A stretch of DNA of 12,515 nt, taken from contig DIUT01000053.1 in NCBI GenBank assembly GCA_002423105.1, positions 15,459 through 27,973 on the forward strand, read 5' to 3'. Source of the stretch: Geobacter sp. UBA6151 (GTDB lineage: Bacteria; Desulfobacterota; Desulfuromonadia; Geobacterales; Pseudopelobacteraceae). This document shows positions 6,740-12,515 of the stretch, in pieces; the stretch's first letter is position 1, and each line of letters starts with the position of its first letter. The notes beneath the pieces were generated by a model that saw nothing but the letters and a program-made list of their open reading frames with translations, made no database searches and was not told where the DNA came from. A program made the translations under genes and the position numbers.

Positions 6740-7558
6740 TCATGAAATGACACGTTTCCACGTTTCCCTCTCGAAAAAGCTCCCCGGAACTTGGGACTCC
6801 ATTTCACAGAGGCGGCGGAAAGGAATGGTAACGGTAAGCTTGTCCGCCATCCCCTGCGCCTTGAGGTTCTTTCTCGCGGAGATGTCGGTCATGCCTACCA
6901 GGCACCGCTGCTGTTCGGAAGTAGCTTCCTTATATGAGAGAATCCCGATGACTTGGCATGCTGCAGCATAGGGGATTGCCACGTTCTCCTGGCCAGGCCG
7001 ATCATAGTTGGCAAGGATAACGAGCGCCGAAAGCTGATCCGGGTTTACCAGGAACGAAACCGAAACCGGTTTATCCCTTTCCGGGTCGACCAGAGAAAGA
7101 GGTTTCATGACAACATAGCGTGTCGGAACTTCCGACATCGGAAGTTCATTCACGAACTGATCAGTGAGCTCTGGCGTCTTTTTGTAGCGCTCGCCCTGAA
7201 GGAAATCGTCTACAAAATGTTCGGACACACCCGCCGCTTTCATTCCCTCCCCGATTGCCTTACCGGCTGGATCACCTTCATTACCGCTGGACAGGAAGCG
7301 ACAAAAGCCCGGGACTCCTCCGGGAAATTGTTCGTAGGTATTACCGAATCCGAGCCCAACTCCTCCGCCAAAACAACCATACGACTCACGATCAAAAACG
7401 ACAGTCTTTCCCTTGGCGGCAGATGAAAACATATACATTACGCACGAGGTAACGGTTCCTAGCGCAAATTGGGCTGCTCCCTCCGGTTTTGTGTCGGAAT
7501 AATAGAGGGCAACGGGCTCGGTTTTCAGTTGTATTGCTTTTGCAATCTGGCTTTCCAT
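6740..7558 (-). CDS. DUF169 domain-containing protein
   Basis: A 272-residue cytoplasmic protein of the DUF169 family, widespread in anaerobic bacteria and archaea and without an established biochemical role. Family-type features are the N-terminal LKTEPVALYYSD segment, Cys in TSCVMYMF (near 39), YGCFGGGVGLGFGN (near 60-73) and GFCRFL (near 84-89), and the C-terminal IPFRRLCEME. The conserved cysteines suggest a metal or redox centre, but this is unproven. The ATG at 7558 follows AAAGGAG. It lies 111 bases downstream of, and in the same direction as, the flavin oxidoreductase, so both may be transcribed from the sigma-54 promoter at 8338-8356; I see no strong terminator between them. Confidence 0.85.
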   Translation of the reverse strand: MESQIAKAIQLKTEPVALYYSDTKPEGAAQFALGTVTSCVMYMFSSAAKGKTVVFDRESYGCFGGGVGLGFGNTYEQFPGGVPGFCRFLSSGNEGDPAGKAIGEGMKAAGVSEHFVDDFLQGERYKKTPELTDQFVNELPMSEVPTRYVVMKPLSLVDPERDKPVSVSFLVNPDQLSALVILANYDRPGQENVAIPYAAACQVIGILSYKEATSEQQRCLVGMTDISARKNLKAQGMADKLTVTIPFRRLCEMESQVPGSFFERETWKRVIS

Positions 7559-7669
7559 AGGAGTCTCCTTTCAATCCCAAAAATTTGTTTGCAGGCGGTG
7601 TCCCTTGAACCCATGGATCGGGTACAATCGGTGCTTGCATATATCAGCATCCTCCCGGATCCCAAGGGC

Positions 7670-8302
7670 CTAAAAGAAGACCGCTGCTTCCCGGCTTTCC
7701 GCCAAGGCCATGTCCATGAACTCCTGTGCCTTGTCTGGCATGGAGTCTGCTCCCTCCACGACAACCCTGCTGAAATCCTCAATGCCCATGAAGTTCATGA
7801 TCGATTTCAGGTAGGGGGCCGAGTGGTCATCCTTGAAGCCGCAATGGAACCCGCCGCAGGCATGGATGTGCAGGCATTTCTTCCCCTTGCCGCGCAAAAG
7901 CCCCACCGGTCCGCCTTTTGTGTAGACGAACGTCTTTCCGACCACACAGACGGTGTCGATGTACATTTTAAGTTCCGCAGGAAACCCCAGGTTCCACATC
8001 GGCGTTACGAAAACGTACTTGTCGGCGGCTGCGAACTGGTCTGCGAGCATATAAATTCTACCGATCTTGAGCTGTTCGTCATCCGTCAATGCGTCAAAGG
8101 AGTTGCCATGACTCAGTTTTTCCCAACCGCTCAGCACATCGGCGTCGATGCGCTGGATATGGTCACGGTAAAGGTCCAGAACATCTATCCGGTCGTCGGG
8201 ATGACGCTCCATGTACGCCGCCAGAAACTCTCTGCCGAGGGTAAGGCTTCGTGATTGTTCGTGGGGCTTGAGGTTGCAGGTGATATAGAGCACGTTGGCC
8301 AT
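7670..8302 (-). CDS. NAD(P)H-dependent flavin oxidoreductase, AzoR/NQO1-like flavodoxin fold
   Basis: A 210-residue flavoprotein expected to bind FMN (or FAD) and reduce quinones, azo or nitro compounds with NAD(P)H. It has the Flavodoxin_2 hallmarks: LYITCNLKPHEQSRSLTLG (near 5-23, phosphate-binding loop with SRS), the isoalloxazine motif PMWNLGFPAELKMYIDTV (near 98-115), and a Gly-rich HACGGFHCG (near 146-154). The ATG at 8302 is chosen over a longer frame starting at 8368 because AAAGGAG sits just upstream and the protein then begins MANVLYIT, as family members do; the longer frame would also overlap the sigma-54 promoter. It is divergent from the sigma-54 activator. True substrate unknown. 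Confidence 0.87.
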   Translation of the reverse strand: MANVLYITCNLKPHEQSRSLTLGREFLAAYMERHPDDRIDVLDLYRDHIQRIDADVLSGWEKLSHGNSFDALTDDEQLKIGRIYMLADQFAAADKYVFVTPMWNLGFPAELKMYIDTVCVVGKTFVYTKGGPVGLLRGKGKKCLHIHACGGFHCGFKDDHSAPYLKSIMNFMGIEDFSRVVVEGADSMPDKAQEFMDMALAESREAAVFF

Positions 8303-8337
8303 GGCTTGACTCCTTTGGTGCGGTTTTTCCGTTTTGG

Positions 8338-8356
8338 AAAGCGACAAACGTGCCAA
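8338..8356 (-). promoter_or_regulatory. Sigma-54 (-24/-12) promoter of the flavin oxidoreductase
   Basis: On the minus strand the sequence reads TTGGCACGTTTGTCGCTTT. Against TGGCACG-N4-TTGCW there is one mismatch (TCGCT for TTGCT), and the key GG and GC are exactly ten bases apart. Transcription would start near 8330, leaving a leader of about 28 bases that holds the AAAGGAG ribosome site. A sigma-54 activator gene is divergent from it, as is usual for such promoters. Confidence 0.82.
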
Positions 8357-8373
8357 GTTGGAAAACAAATCAA

Positions 8374-8386
8374 AATCAGATGGTTA
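8374..8386 (+). promoter_or_regulatory. Candidate IHF binding site
   Basis: AATCAGATGGTTA fits the consensus WATCAR-N4-TTR at every defined position and lies in AT-rich DNA between the sigma-54 promoter and the upstream boxes, where IHF bends DNA so that a bound activator can touch the polymerase. Short consensus matches also occur by chance. Confidence 0.5.
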
Positions 8387-8400
8387 CTAAAAACAAACCA

Positions 8401-8470
8401 TATCTGATCTCGATATATAAAACTATCTGTCTCGAAATATCGCTCATTATTGTATTGTGACGATATATCG
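8401..8470. promoter_or_regulatory. Candidate activator-binding boxes (UAS) for the sigma-54 regulator
   Basis: Three related boxes: CGATATATAA (8411-8420), CGAAATATCG (8433-8442) and CGATATATCG (8461-8470, a perfect palindrome). The first two sit in a longer direct repeat, TATCTGATCTCGATATAT (8401-8418) and TATCTGTCTCGAAATAT (8424-8440). Centres fall about 85, 107 and 135 bases upstream of the predicted sigma-54 start, the usual enhancer range. The third box is 18 bases before the activator ATG, so binding there could also repress the activator's own gene. Confidence 0.55.
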
Positions 8471-8487
8471 AATCAGAGAGGTGGGCT

Positions 8488-10008
8488 ATGACGCTGAGGC
8501 CGGAAGATTTCTTTCGCGAGGTTACGTTGAGGTTTTGCAGCAGTCTGGACATCAACAGTGCCATCCAGCGCAGTTTTCAGTACCTGCATGAGGTTCTGCC
8601 GGTTGACGAGATGTTCCTCGACATTCATGACCTGCAACTGGGAGCCATACGGCGGATTGCGCATGTGTCGGACCATGGCGCTCCCAGTGCGGCCGAGATC
8701 ATACCGCTTCCGGAGAAGGTCTGGGCCTGGGTTCAGAGCACCGACGAACCGCTGATTGTAGACTCCTCAAACAAAGATCCCATGGTGAGACACATCGCCC
8801 TGCTCACCAATAACGAAGGAAAATCCGATCTGTCTGTGCCGTTGCGCATCGAGGGGAAAAAGATAGGAATGCTTATTCTACGGGCCAACCATGATGGCGC
8901 TTACCGCAAGGAACATGCGGATCTGGTTCGCCTGATTGCCGAGCCGGTGGCCATTGCCCTGTCCAATGCCCTGGCCCACCAGGAGTTGCTGCAGTTGCGC
9001 GACGTTCTCCTCGACGACAACCGGTTCCTGCAACGGGAGCTTACTCCTGGCATCAGGGAGGCCATCGTGGGAGAGGGCAGCGGCCTGCGGCATGTTATGG
9101 AGCAGGTCCGGCAAGTCGCGCCGCTCACCAACACGGTGCTGTTGCTCGGAGAAACCGGCGTTGGCAAAGAGGTCATAGCAAACGCCATCCACTCCGGATC
9201 GGCGCGCAGCAGCGGCCCCTTCATCAAGGTCAACTGCGGCGCCATTGCGGATACGCTCATCGACAGCGAACTGTTCGGGCATGAGAAGGGCGCCTTCACC
9301 GGTGCGCTCACGGAGAAACGGGGACGCTTTGAGCGGGCCAACGGCGGGACCCTGTTCCTGGACGAGATCGGAGAGCTCCCGGCCCCGGCCCAGGTGAGGC
9401 TGTTGCGGGTGCTGCAAACCCGTGAGCTGGAGCGGGTCGGGGGAACCAAACCGATTCCGGTTGACATCAGGATCATCGCCGCAACCCACCGGAACCTTGA
9501 ACAAATGATCGCGGAAGGCCGCTTCCGCGAAGATCTCTGGTTTCGCATAAACGTATTCCCGATCTTCCTTCCCCCGCTGAGACAGCGCCGGGAGGATATT
9601 CCCGCCTTGACCAGGCACCTGGTGCAGGTGAAGAGCAGGGAGCTCGGGCTGGTACGCCCGCCGGCCATTGCTCCGGGGGCTCTGGAGCGGCTCGTACACT
9701 ACGATTGGCCCGGAAACGTGCGGGAACTCCAGAACATAGTCGAGCGTGAGATAATCCGCTTCCAGGGAGGGATGCTCGAATTCCTGTCTCTCGTGCCGGG
9801 AGCGGAGCGGATGGTATCCGGTTCTTCACAGAAGAAGCCCGGCCTTCTGGAACCGGTACGGCTTGACGAGGCCATGGCGCTGCATATCGGCACTGTCCTG
9901 GCCTTTACCAACGGAAAGATCAACGGTCCGGGAGGGGCGGCACAGCTTCTCGGCATACATCCCAGCACTCTCAGGAGCAGAATGCAGAAGCTCGGCATCA
10001 GCTATTGA
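8488..10008 (+). CDS. Sigma-54-dependent transcriptional activator (GAF, AAA+, Fis-type HTH)
   Basis: A 506-residue enhancer-binding protein. Order: N-terminal GAF-type sensor (about 12-160), linker helix, AAA+ domain with Walker A GETGVGKE (221-228), intact sigma-54 contact loop GAFTGA (268-273), Walker B GGTLFLDEIGE (about 286-296), the second-region-of-homology segment DLWFRINVFPIFLPPLRQR and DWPGNVRELQN, and a C-terminal Fis-type helix-turn-helix (about 460-505, ending IHPSTLRSRMQKLGI). The layout is like FhlA/NorR. No response-regulator receiver domain is present, so the signal is probably a ligand or redox cue sensed by GAF. The ATG follows AGAGGTGG. It most likely activates the divergent oxidoreductase promoter; the inducer is unknown. 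Confidence 0.95.
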   Translation: MTLRPEDFFREVTLRFCSSLDINSAIQRSFQYLHEVLPVDEMFLDIHDLQLGAIRRIAHVSDHGAPSAAEIIPLPEKVWAWVQSTDEPLIVDSSNKDPMVRHIALLTNNEGKSDLSVPLRIEGKKIGMLILRANHDGAYRKEHADLVRLIAEPVAIALSNALAHQELLQLRDVLLDDNRFLQRELTPGIREAIVGEGSGLRHVMEQVRQVAPLTNTVLLLGETGVGKEVIANAIHSGSARSSGPFIKVNCGAIADTLIDSELFGHEKGAFTGALTEKRGRFERANGGTLFLDEIGELPAPAQVRLLRVLQTRELERVGGTKPIPVDIRIIAATHRNLEQMIAEGRFREDLWFRINVFPIFLPPLRQRREDIPALTRHLVQVKSRELGLVRPPAIAPGALERLVHYDWPGNVRELQNIVEREIIRFQGGMLEFLSLVPGAERMVSGSSQKKPGLLEPVRLDEAMALHIGTVLAFTNGKINGPGGAAQLLGIHPSTLRSRMQKLGISY

Positions 10009-10054
10009 ACAGTGAACGATATTTAGGAAGTGACGGCTGTCTGCGCTTACGACG

Positions 10055-10072
10055 TTGGCACGTCCGCCGCAA
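10055..10072 (+). promoter_or_regulatory. Weak sigma-54-like motif after the activator gene
   Basis: TTGGCACGTCCGCCGCAA keeps TGGCACG and has GC exactly ten bases after GG, but CC replaces TT in the -12 box. It points rightward, toward an antisense stretch of the truncated LRR gene, so nothing obvious is left for it to drive. Possibly the promoter of a lost gene, or chance. Otherwise the 100-base stretch between the activator and the LRR stump holds nothing I recognise. Confidence 0.3.
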
Positions 10073-10108
10073 AGTTTAAAGAGGAAGGGCCTTAATCTGG
10101 AATCAGTG

Positions 10109-10348
10109 CTACTCGTAGCGCCACTTGAAGGTAATCACCTTGCAGGAGGGCATGGCGCCGCGGAAGGCGGCCAAGCCTTCGTCCGTCACCTGGGTGCCGC
10201 TCAGGGTCAGCCAGCGCAATCCTTTAAGGGCGCAGAGGTTTTCCAGCCCTTCGTCGGTGATTTCGGTGTGGTAAATATAGAGCCTGCGCAGTCCCGAAAG
10301 GCAGGCCAGCTCCTTTAAGCCATCGTCGGTGATTAATAAAGGCGGCAT
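10109..10348 (-). pseudogene. Leucine-rich-repeat protein, C-terminal fragment
   Basis: A 79-codon frame made almost wholly of ~24-residue leucine-rich repeats: ITDDGLKELACLSGLRRLYIYHTE, then ITDEGLENLCALKGLRWLTLSGTQ, then VTDEGLAAFRGAMPSCKVITF as the cap. These match the 'iTDegL..L..l..L..L.l..t' bacterial LRR type. A typical LRR protein is much longer, and the frame begins only one base from the RAYT terminal repeat, with an in-frame stop inside that repeat and no ribosome site. I read it as the 3' end of a gene cut by the transposon or an associated deletion; the 5' part is not found on the far side of the element. Confidence 0.7.
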
Positions 10349-10349
10349 A

Positions 10350-10365
10350 GCTGGGGTCGGACCAA
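10350..10365 (+). repeat. Left terminal inverted repeat of full RAYT element
   Basis: GCTGGGGTCGGACCAA, the exact reverse complement of 11268-11283; its inner 13 bases equal the ends of the short element. Confidence 0.88.
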
Positions 10366-10459
10366 ATTAACAACTCGAATTTATTAAGCTAATCTCAAAA
10401 AGCAGCCTCATTTTCACACTTAGAAGTGCATTTTTACCCATCGAAACGAGCTTTTAAGA

Positions 10460-11266
10460 ATGGCACGAGCAAATCGACACCATATTCCGGGGCACGTGTG
10501 GCATATCACCCATCGCTGCCATAAAAAGGAATTTCTCCTGAAGTTTGCCAGGGACCGGCGGCGCTGGCAAACATGGCTGTTTGAAGCCAGGAAACGTTTT
10601 GGCCTTCGAGTGCTCAACTATGTGGTTACATCCAATCACATACACCTCCTCGTAATCGATAGCGGTCCTGATGTGATTCCCAACAGCATCCAGCTTATTG
10701 CGGGAAGAACTGCCCAGGAATTCAATCAGCGTAAAGAGCGGAAGGGTGCATTTTGGGAAGACCGTTATCACGCCACTGCTGTTGAACGGAATGAACATCT
10801 GATCCGCTGCCTTGTGTACATTGATCTGAACATGGTCAGAGCGGGGGTGGTAAAGCATCCGTCCGAGTGGGAGGCAGGAGGCTTCAACGAGATTCAGAAT
10901 CCACCCGCTCGGTACGGGGTGATCGATCGCCACGGACTACACGAGTTCTGCGGCATCCCCGAATGTGAGTCTTTTGCCGAGCATCACCGGCATTGGGTAC
11001 AAGATGCCTTGCAAAATGACGCGAGCAAGCGGGAGCGTCTCTGGACAGAGGCAATTGCCGTCGGCAGCAGCGGTTATGTTGAAGAAATAAAATGGAGGCT
11101 GGGGACAAAGGCCGTCGGCAGAAAGATTGAAAAGCATGATGGCGACATCTGCATCATCAAAGAACAACCAGTTTCTTATAATGCTGTTTTCGACCAGGAA
11201 AACGAGGCTCTAAGGCAGGAAAATGATGATTATTGGGAGAGTTTCCGATTAAAATCAGGATATTAG
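10460..11266 (+). CDS. REP-associated tyrosine transposase (RAYT)
   Basis: A 268-residue single-strand DNA transposase of the Y1/IS200 superfamily. N-terminal pattern NRHHIPGHVWHITHRCH (6-21) is family-typical. The HUH motif is HIH at 60-62 (SNHIHLLV), and the catalytic tyrosine is probably Y120 in CLVYIDLNMVRAGVV, matching 'rYIe.NPvRAg'. GAFWEDRYHA (96-105) precedes it, as usual. The C-terminal ~110 residues are an extra, charged extension common in this branch. It appears intact, with no frameshift. The start MARANRHHIPGH is family-like though its ribosome site is weak. It probably cuts and rejoins the GGGGTCGGACCAA-type ends of its own element and of the short copy. Confidence 0.93.
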   Translation: MARANRHHIPGHVWHITHRCHKKEFLLKFARDRRRWQTWLFEARKRFGLRVLNYVVTSNHIHLLVIDSGPDVIPNSIQLIAGRTAQEFNQRKERKGAFWEDRYHATAVERNEHLIRCLVYIDLNMVRAGVVKHPSEWEAGGFNEIQNPPARYGVIDRHGLHEFCGIPECESFAEHHRHWVQDALQNDASKRERLWTEAIAVGSSGYVEEIKWRLGTKAVGRKIEKHDGDICIIKEQPVSYNAVFDQENEALRQENDDYWESFRLKSGY

Positions 11267-11267
11267 C

Positions 11268-11283
11268 TTGGTCCGACCCCAGC
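11268..11283 (-). repeat. Right terminal inverted repeat of full RAYT element
   Basis: TTGGTCCGACCCCAGC, complement of the left end, starting two bases after the transposase stop codon. Confidence 0.88.
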
Positions 11284-11581
11284 CGTGTGACAGATCTCCC
11301 CGGATAAGAACGTGAACTGTCGCTACACAACCGCAGCATTTACCATTTCTCCTGAATCCGTGGACTTCGTCATGTTGTGCTGACTTGTCCGGATGATGGC
11401 CTTGTATGCTGTTTCTGTTCGTCGGCTCATAGCTTTGCGCTTAGGCTTCCTCCAGACCCCTCCTCGCGGAGACGCCCTTGCCTTCGGCTAGTACTTAGTT
11501 TTACCCTGTCTCACGACAGTGACTGGATTCTCGTACAGGGGACTTGCACCCCATAAGTTCACGCCCATGACGGGCGTACAC
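11284..11581 (-). ncRNA. Group II intron, 5' fragment (domain I region), maturase missing
   Basis: Read on the minus strand from 11581, the DNA begins GTGTACGCCCG, resembling the group II 5' end (GUGYG), then gives GGGCGTGAACTTATGGGG, GTGCAAGTCCCC, and the GAGGAAGCC block typical of bacterial group II introns. Two hairpins capped by GNRA tetraloops are visible: CTGTC-GTGA-GACAG (11506-11519) and CTCC-GCGA-GGAG (11460-11471). It runs on to GGGGAGATCTGTCACAC and stops where the RAYT right end begins. No reverse-transcriptase frame and no domain V or VI are present, so splicing and mobility are lost. This explains most of the non-coding gap between the transposase and the last gene. Intron class not assigned. 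Confidence 0.72.
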
Positions 11582-11589
11582 AAAGCGCA

Positions 11590-11608
11590 ACACCGGCCAT
11601 GCCGGTGT
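11590..11608. terminator. Hairpin next to the intron 5' boundary
   Basis: ACACCGGC-CAT-GCCGGTGT, an eight-bp perfect stem. On the minus strand it lies eight bases before the intron start. Some bacterial group II introns (class C) insert just after terminator-like stems, so this may be the original target. It could also be a regulatory or terminator hairpin unrelated to the intron. Confidence 0.45.
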
Positions 11609-11643
11609 GCTATCAGCCATTGGATTATTAAAAAGGAGGAACA

Positions 11644-12381
11644 ATGCGAAGTAAAGCCTACCATGCATTCGAACAGAAGCTGATTTATTTTGACGATGAT
11701 GTTGAGCTGATTGACATCCTCCGGGCGTGTGTAATCGGCGGCGATTTAACCGAAAATGGTAGCCAGCACGTCCTTAAACGCCTTAAACCAACAAAACATA
11801 AACATATAGCGCGCCGCCAAAATTCAGATGGAAGCAGAAAATTGATCATCAACCATCTGCGATCCTCGGTCTATTCCTCATATGTGAAGGACATTTACGA
11901 AGAGGTCACGGAGTATTTCAAAACTATTTTAAAGAAAGCGTCAGGCAACGGATTCAGCGCTGGACGAATTGTAGGAGAGCATTCATTTAAAGTGGATGCA
12001 AAAACGATTCTGGACCTTGAAAATTGGGACAGTGTTTGTCAAATGGTTACTGATTCTGTTTTTCAAAGCCTTGAAACTGAAAGAAGTACATTAAAATTGC
12101 TTGAAAAGGTTGCATCAAAACTTGGATTAGACGTCGCCAAAGAACACATTGAAACGGCTTTGCCATACCTAGAAACTCGTCACTTCCTCATACATTGTGA
12201 CGGTAAACTGACCGATGAATTCAAACAGAATCACCCCCACATCCGATGTGAAAACGATTACCTCGCGCTTGACTATACCTTCATCTGTAAATATCGCGAT
12301 TCAGTAAAAAAACTCATCCATGAGTATGACAGGGAGGTTATCAGGACCAACCTTCTAAAACCTGAAGATACAATGCCATAG
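11644..12381 (+). CDS. HEPN-like hypothetical protein
   Basis: A 245-residue cytoplasmic protein, mostly helical, not recognised as a whole. Residues 172-192 (ALPYLETRHFLIHCDGKLTDE) show the HEPN signature R-x4-H (R179, H184) followed by Cys-Asp-Gly, the common HEPN context 'R..lvH.nG.i'. Many HEPN proteins are RNases in defence or toxin systems, so an RNA-cleaving role is possible but not shown. The N-terminal half (1-100) has no motif I know. The ATG follows AAAGGAGG at good spacing. The gene is clearly AT-richer than pgi or the activator and stands alone beside mobile-element debris, suggesting transfer. No antitoxin frame is visible before it; the window ends soon after it. Confidence 0.75.
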   Translation: MRSKAYHAFEQKLIYFDDDVELIDILRACVIGGDLTENGSQHVLKRLKPTKHKHIARRQNSDGSRKLIINHLRSSVYSSYVKDIYEEVTEYFKTILKKASGNGFSAGRIVGEHSFKVDAKTILDLENWDSVCQMVTDSVFQSLETERSTLKLLEKVASKLGLDVAKEHIETALPYLETRHFLIHCDGKLTDEFKQNHPHIRCENDYLALDYTFICKYRDSVKKLIHEYDREVIRTNLLKPEDTMP

Positions 12382-12402
12382 CGAAAGATCCAACAAGGAA
12401 AG

Positions 12403-12430
12403 AATAAGGGGACGTGCCTGTCCCCTTATT
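12403..12430. terminator. Hairpin terminator after the HEPN-like gene
   Basis: AATAAGGGGAC and GTCCCCTTATT form an 11-bp perfect stem with a GTGCCT loop, 22 bases after the stop codon. The A-rich left foot and T-rich right foot would let it act in both directions. The loop-and-stem sequence also looks like a dispersed repeat, so a REP-type element is an alternative. Confidence 0.55.
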
Positions 12431-12497
12431 GCTCCACTGATTATTCGATGTTCACGCAGTCTTCGCTACGCTTCGCCGGTGCGCCTTATGACGTTAT

Positions 12498-12514
12498 CGC
12501 GACACGATGTCGCG
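12498..12514. repeat. Short palindrome at right edge
   Basis: CGCGACA-CGA-TGTCGCG, seven-bp arms, cut close by the window end. Function unknown; the stretch 12431-12497 shows nothing coding. Confidence 0.4.
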
Positions 12515-12515
12515 T

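Larger units (their letters stand above)
10350..11286 (+). mobile_element. Full-length RAYT (IS200-like, HUH/Y1) transposable element
   Basis: A ~930-bp unit bounded by the 16-bp inverted repeat GCTGGGGTCGGACCAA and its complement, with ~95 bases of non-coding DNA before the transposase and nearly none after it. The same ends and non-coding segment recur in the short copy at 4821-5076, which defines the unit. The right end may extend through AGCCGT, which both copies share. It abuts a truncated LRR gene on the left and a truncated group II intron on the right. No target duplication is seen, as expected for single-strand HUH transposition. Confidence 0.85.

Noticed and set aside
7469..8254. 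A 261-codon plus-strand frame across the oxidoreductase
   Set aside because: Antisense to a clear AzoR/NQO1-type protein and lacks any domain pattern.
8878..9699. Two long minus-strand frames inside the sigma-54 activator
   Set aside because: Both are shadows of the AAA+ coding region.
11281..11292. AGCCGTGTGACA on the plus strand as a domain V start
   Set aside because: The surrounding intron structure reads on the minus strand, and no complementary second arm follows on the plus strand.
12382..12515. Integron attC site after the HEPN-like gene
   Set aside because: The hairpins lack the RYYYAAC/GTTRRRY core pairs and the expected spacing; no integrase is seen.
1..12515. CRISPR arrays, tRNA or rRNA genes
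   Set aside because: I saw no regularly spaced direct repeats and no tRNA- or rRNA-like conserved segments by eye; a dedicated scan was not possible.

Overview
The window looks like a chromosomal segment of a Geobacter-type bacterium (Desulfuromonadota). This is inferred from GC-rich core genes, strong AGGAGG ribosome binding sites, a glucose-6-phosphate isomerase, and a sigma-54 activator next to anaerobe-type flavin and DUF169 genes. No 16S or other taxonomic marker is present, so the assignment is a judgement.

Layout. (1) Positions 1-2114, minus strand: a tightly packed three-gene ABC-2 export operon, in order permease, membrane-anchored TPR protein, ATPase; the ATPase runs off the left edge. 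(2) 2255-3775, plus: pgi. (3) 3906-6069: two exported proteins of unknown function, an AT-rich lipoprotein and a secreted protein made of two nearly identical 140-residue repeats. Between them lies a 256-bp internally deleted, non-autonomous copy of a RAYT transposon. (4) 6095-6722: a toxin-antitoxin pair (AbrB/MazE-like antitoxin, RelE/ParE-like toxin) behind a 20-bp-arm perfect palindrome that overlaps a likely sigma-70 promoter. (5) 6740-10008: a regulatory unit. A DUF169 gene and an AzoR/NQO1-type flavin oxidoreductase on the minus strand are divergent from a GAF-AAA+-Fis sigma-54 activator. The shared intergenic region carries a near-consensus sigma-54 promoter, an exact IHF consensus match and three CGATATATCG-like boxes in the expected order. 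(6) 10009-11643: mobile-element debris. It holds the C-terminal stump of a leucine-rich-repeat gene, a full-length RAYT element (HUH/Y1 transposase) with terminal inverted repeats, and the 5' part of a group II intron that lacks its maturase and catalytic 3' end. (7) 11644-12381, plus: an AT-rich gene with a HEPN-type RxxxxH motif, followed by a hairpin.

How the parts relate. The strongest functional inference is region 5: the activator probably senses a small molecule through its GAF domain and switches on the oxidoreductase, perhaps also DUF169, through sigma-54. The strongest structural observation is the pair of RAYT elements: the full copy at 10350-11286 supplies a reference that explains the short copy at 4821-5076 as a MITE-like derivative with two internal deletions. 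The region 3-7 mixture of TA genes, RAYT, intron fragment, truncated LRR gene and HEPN gene is typical of an accessory island next to core genes.
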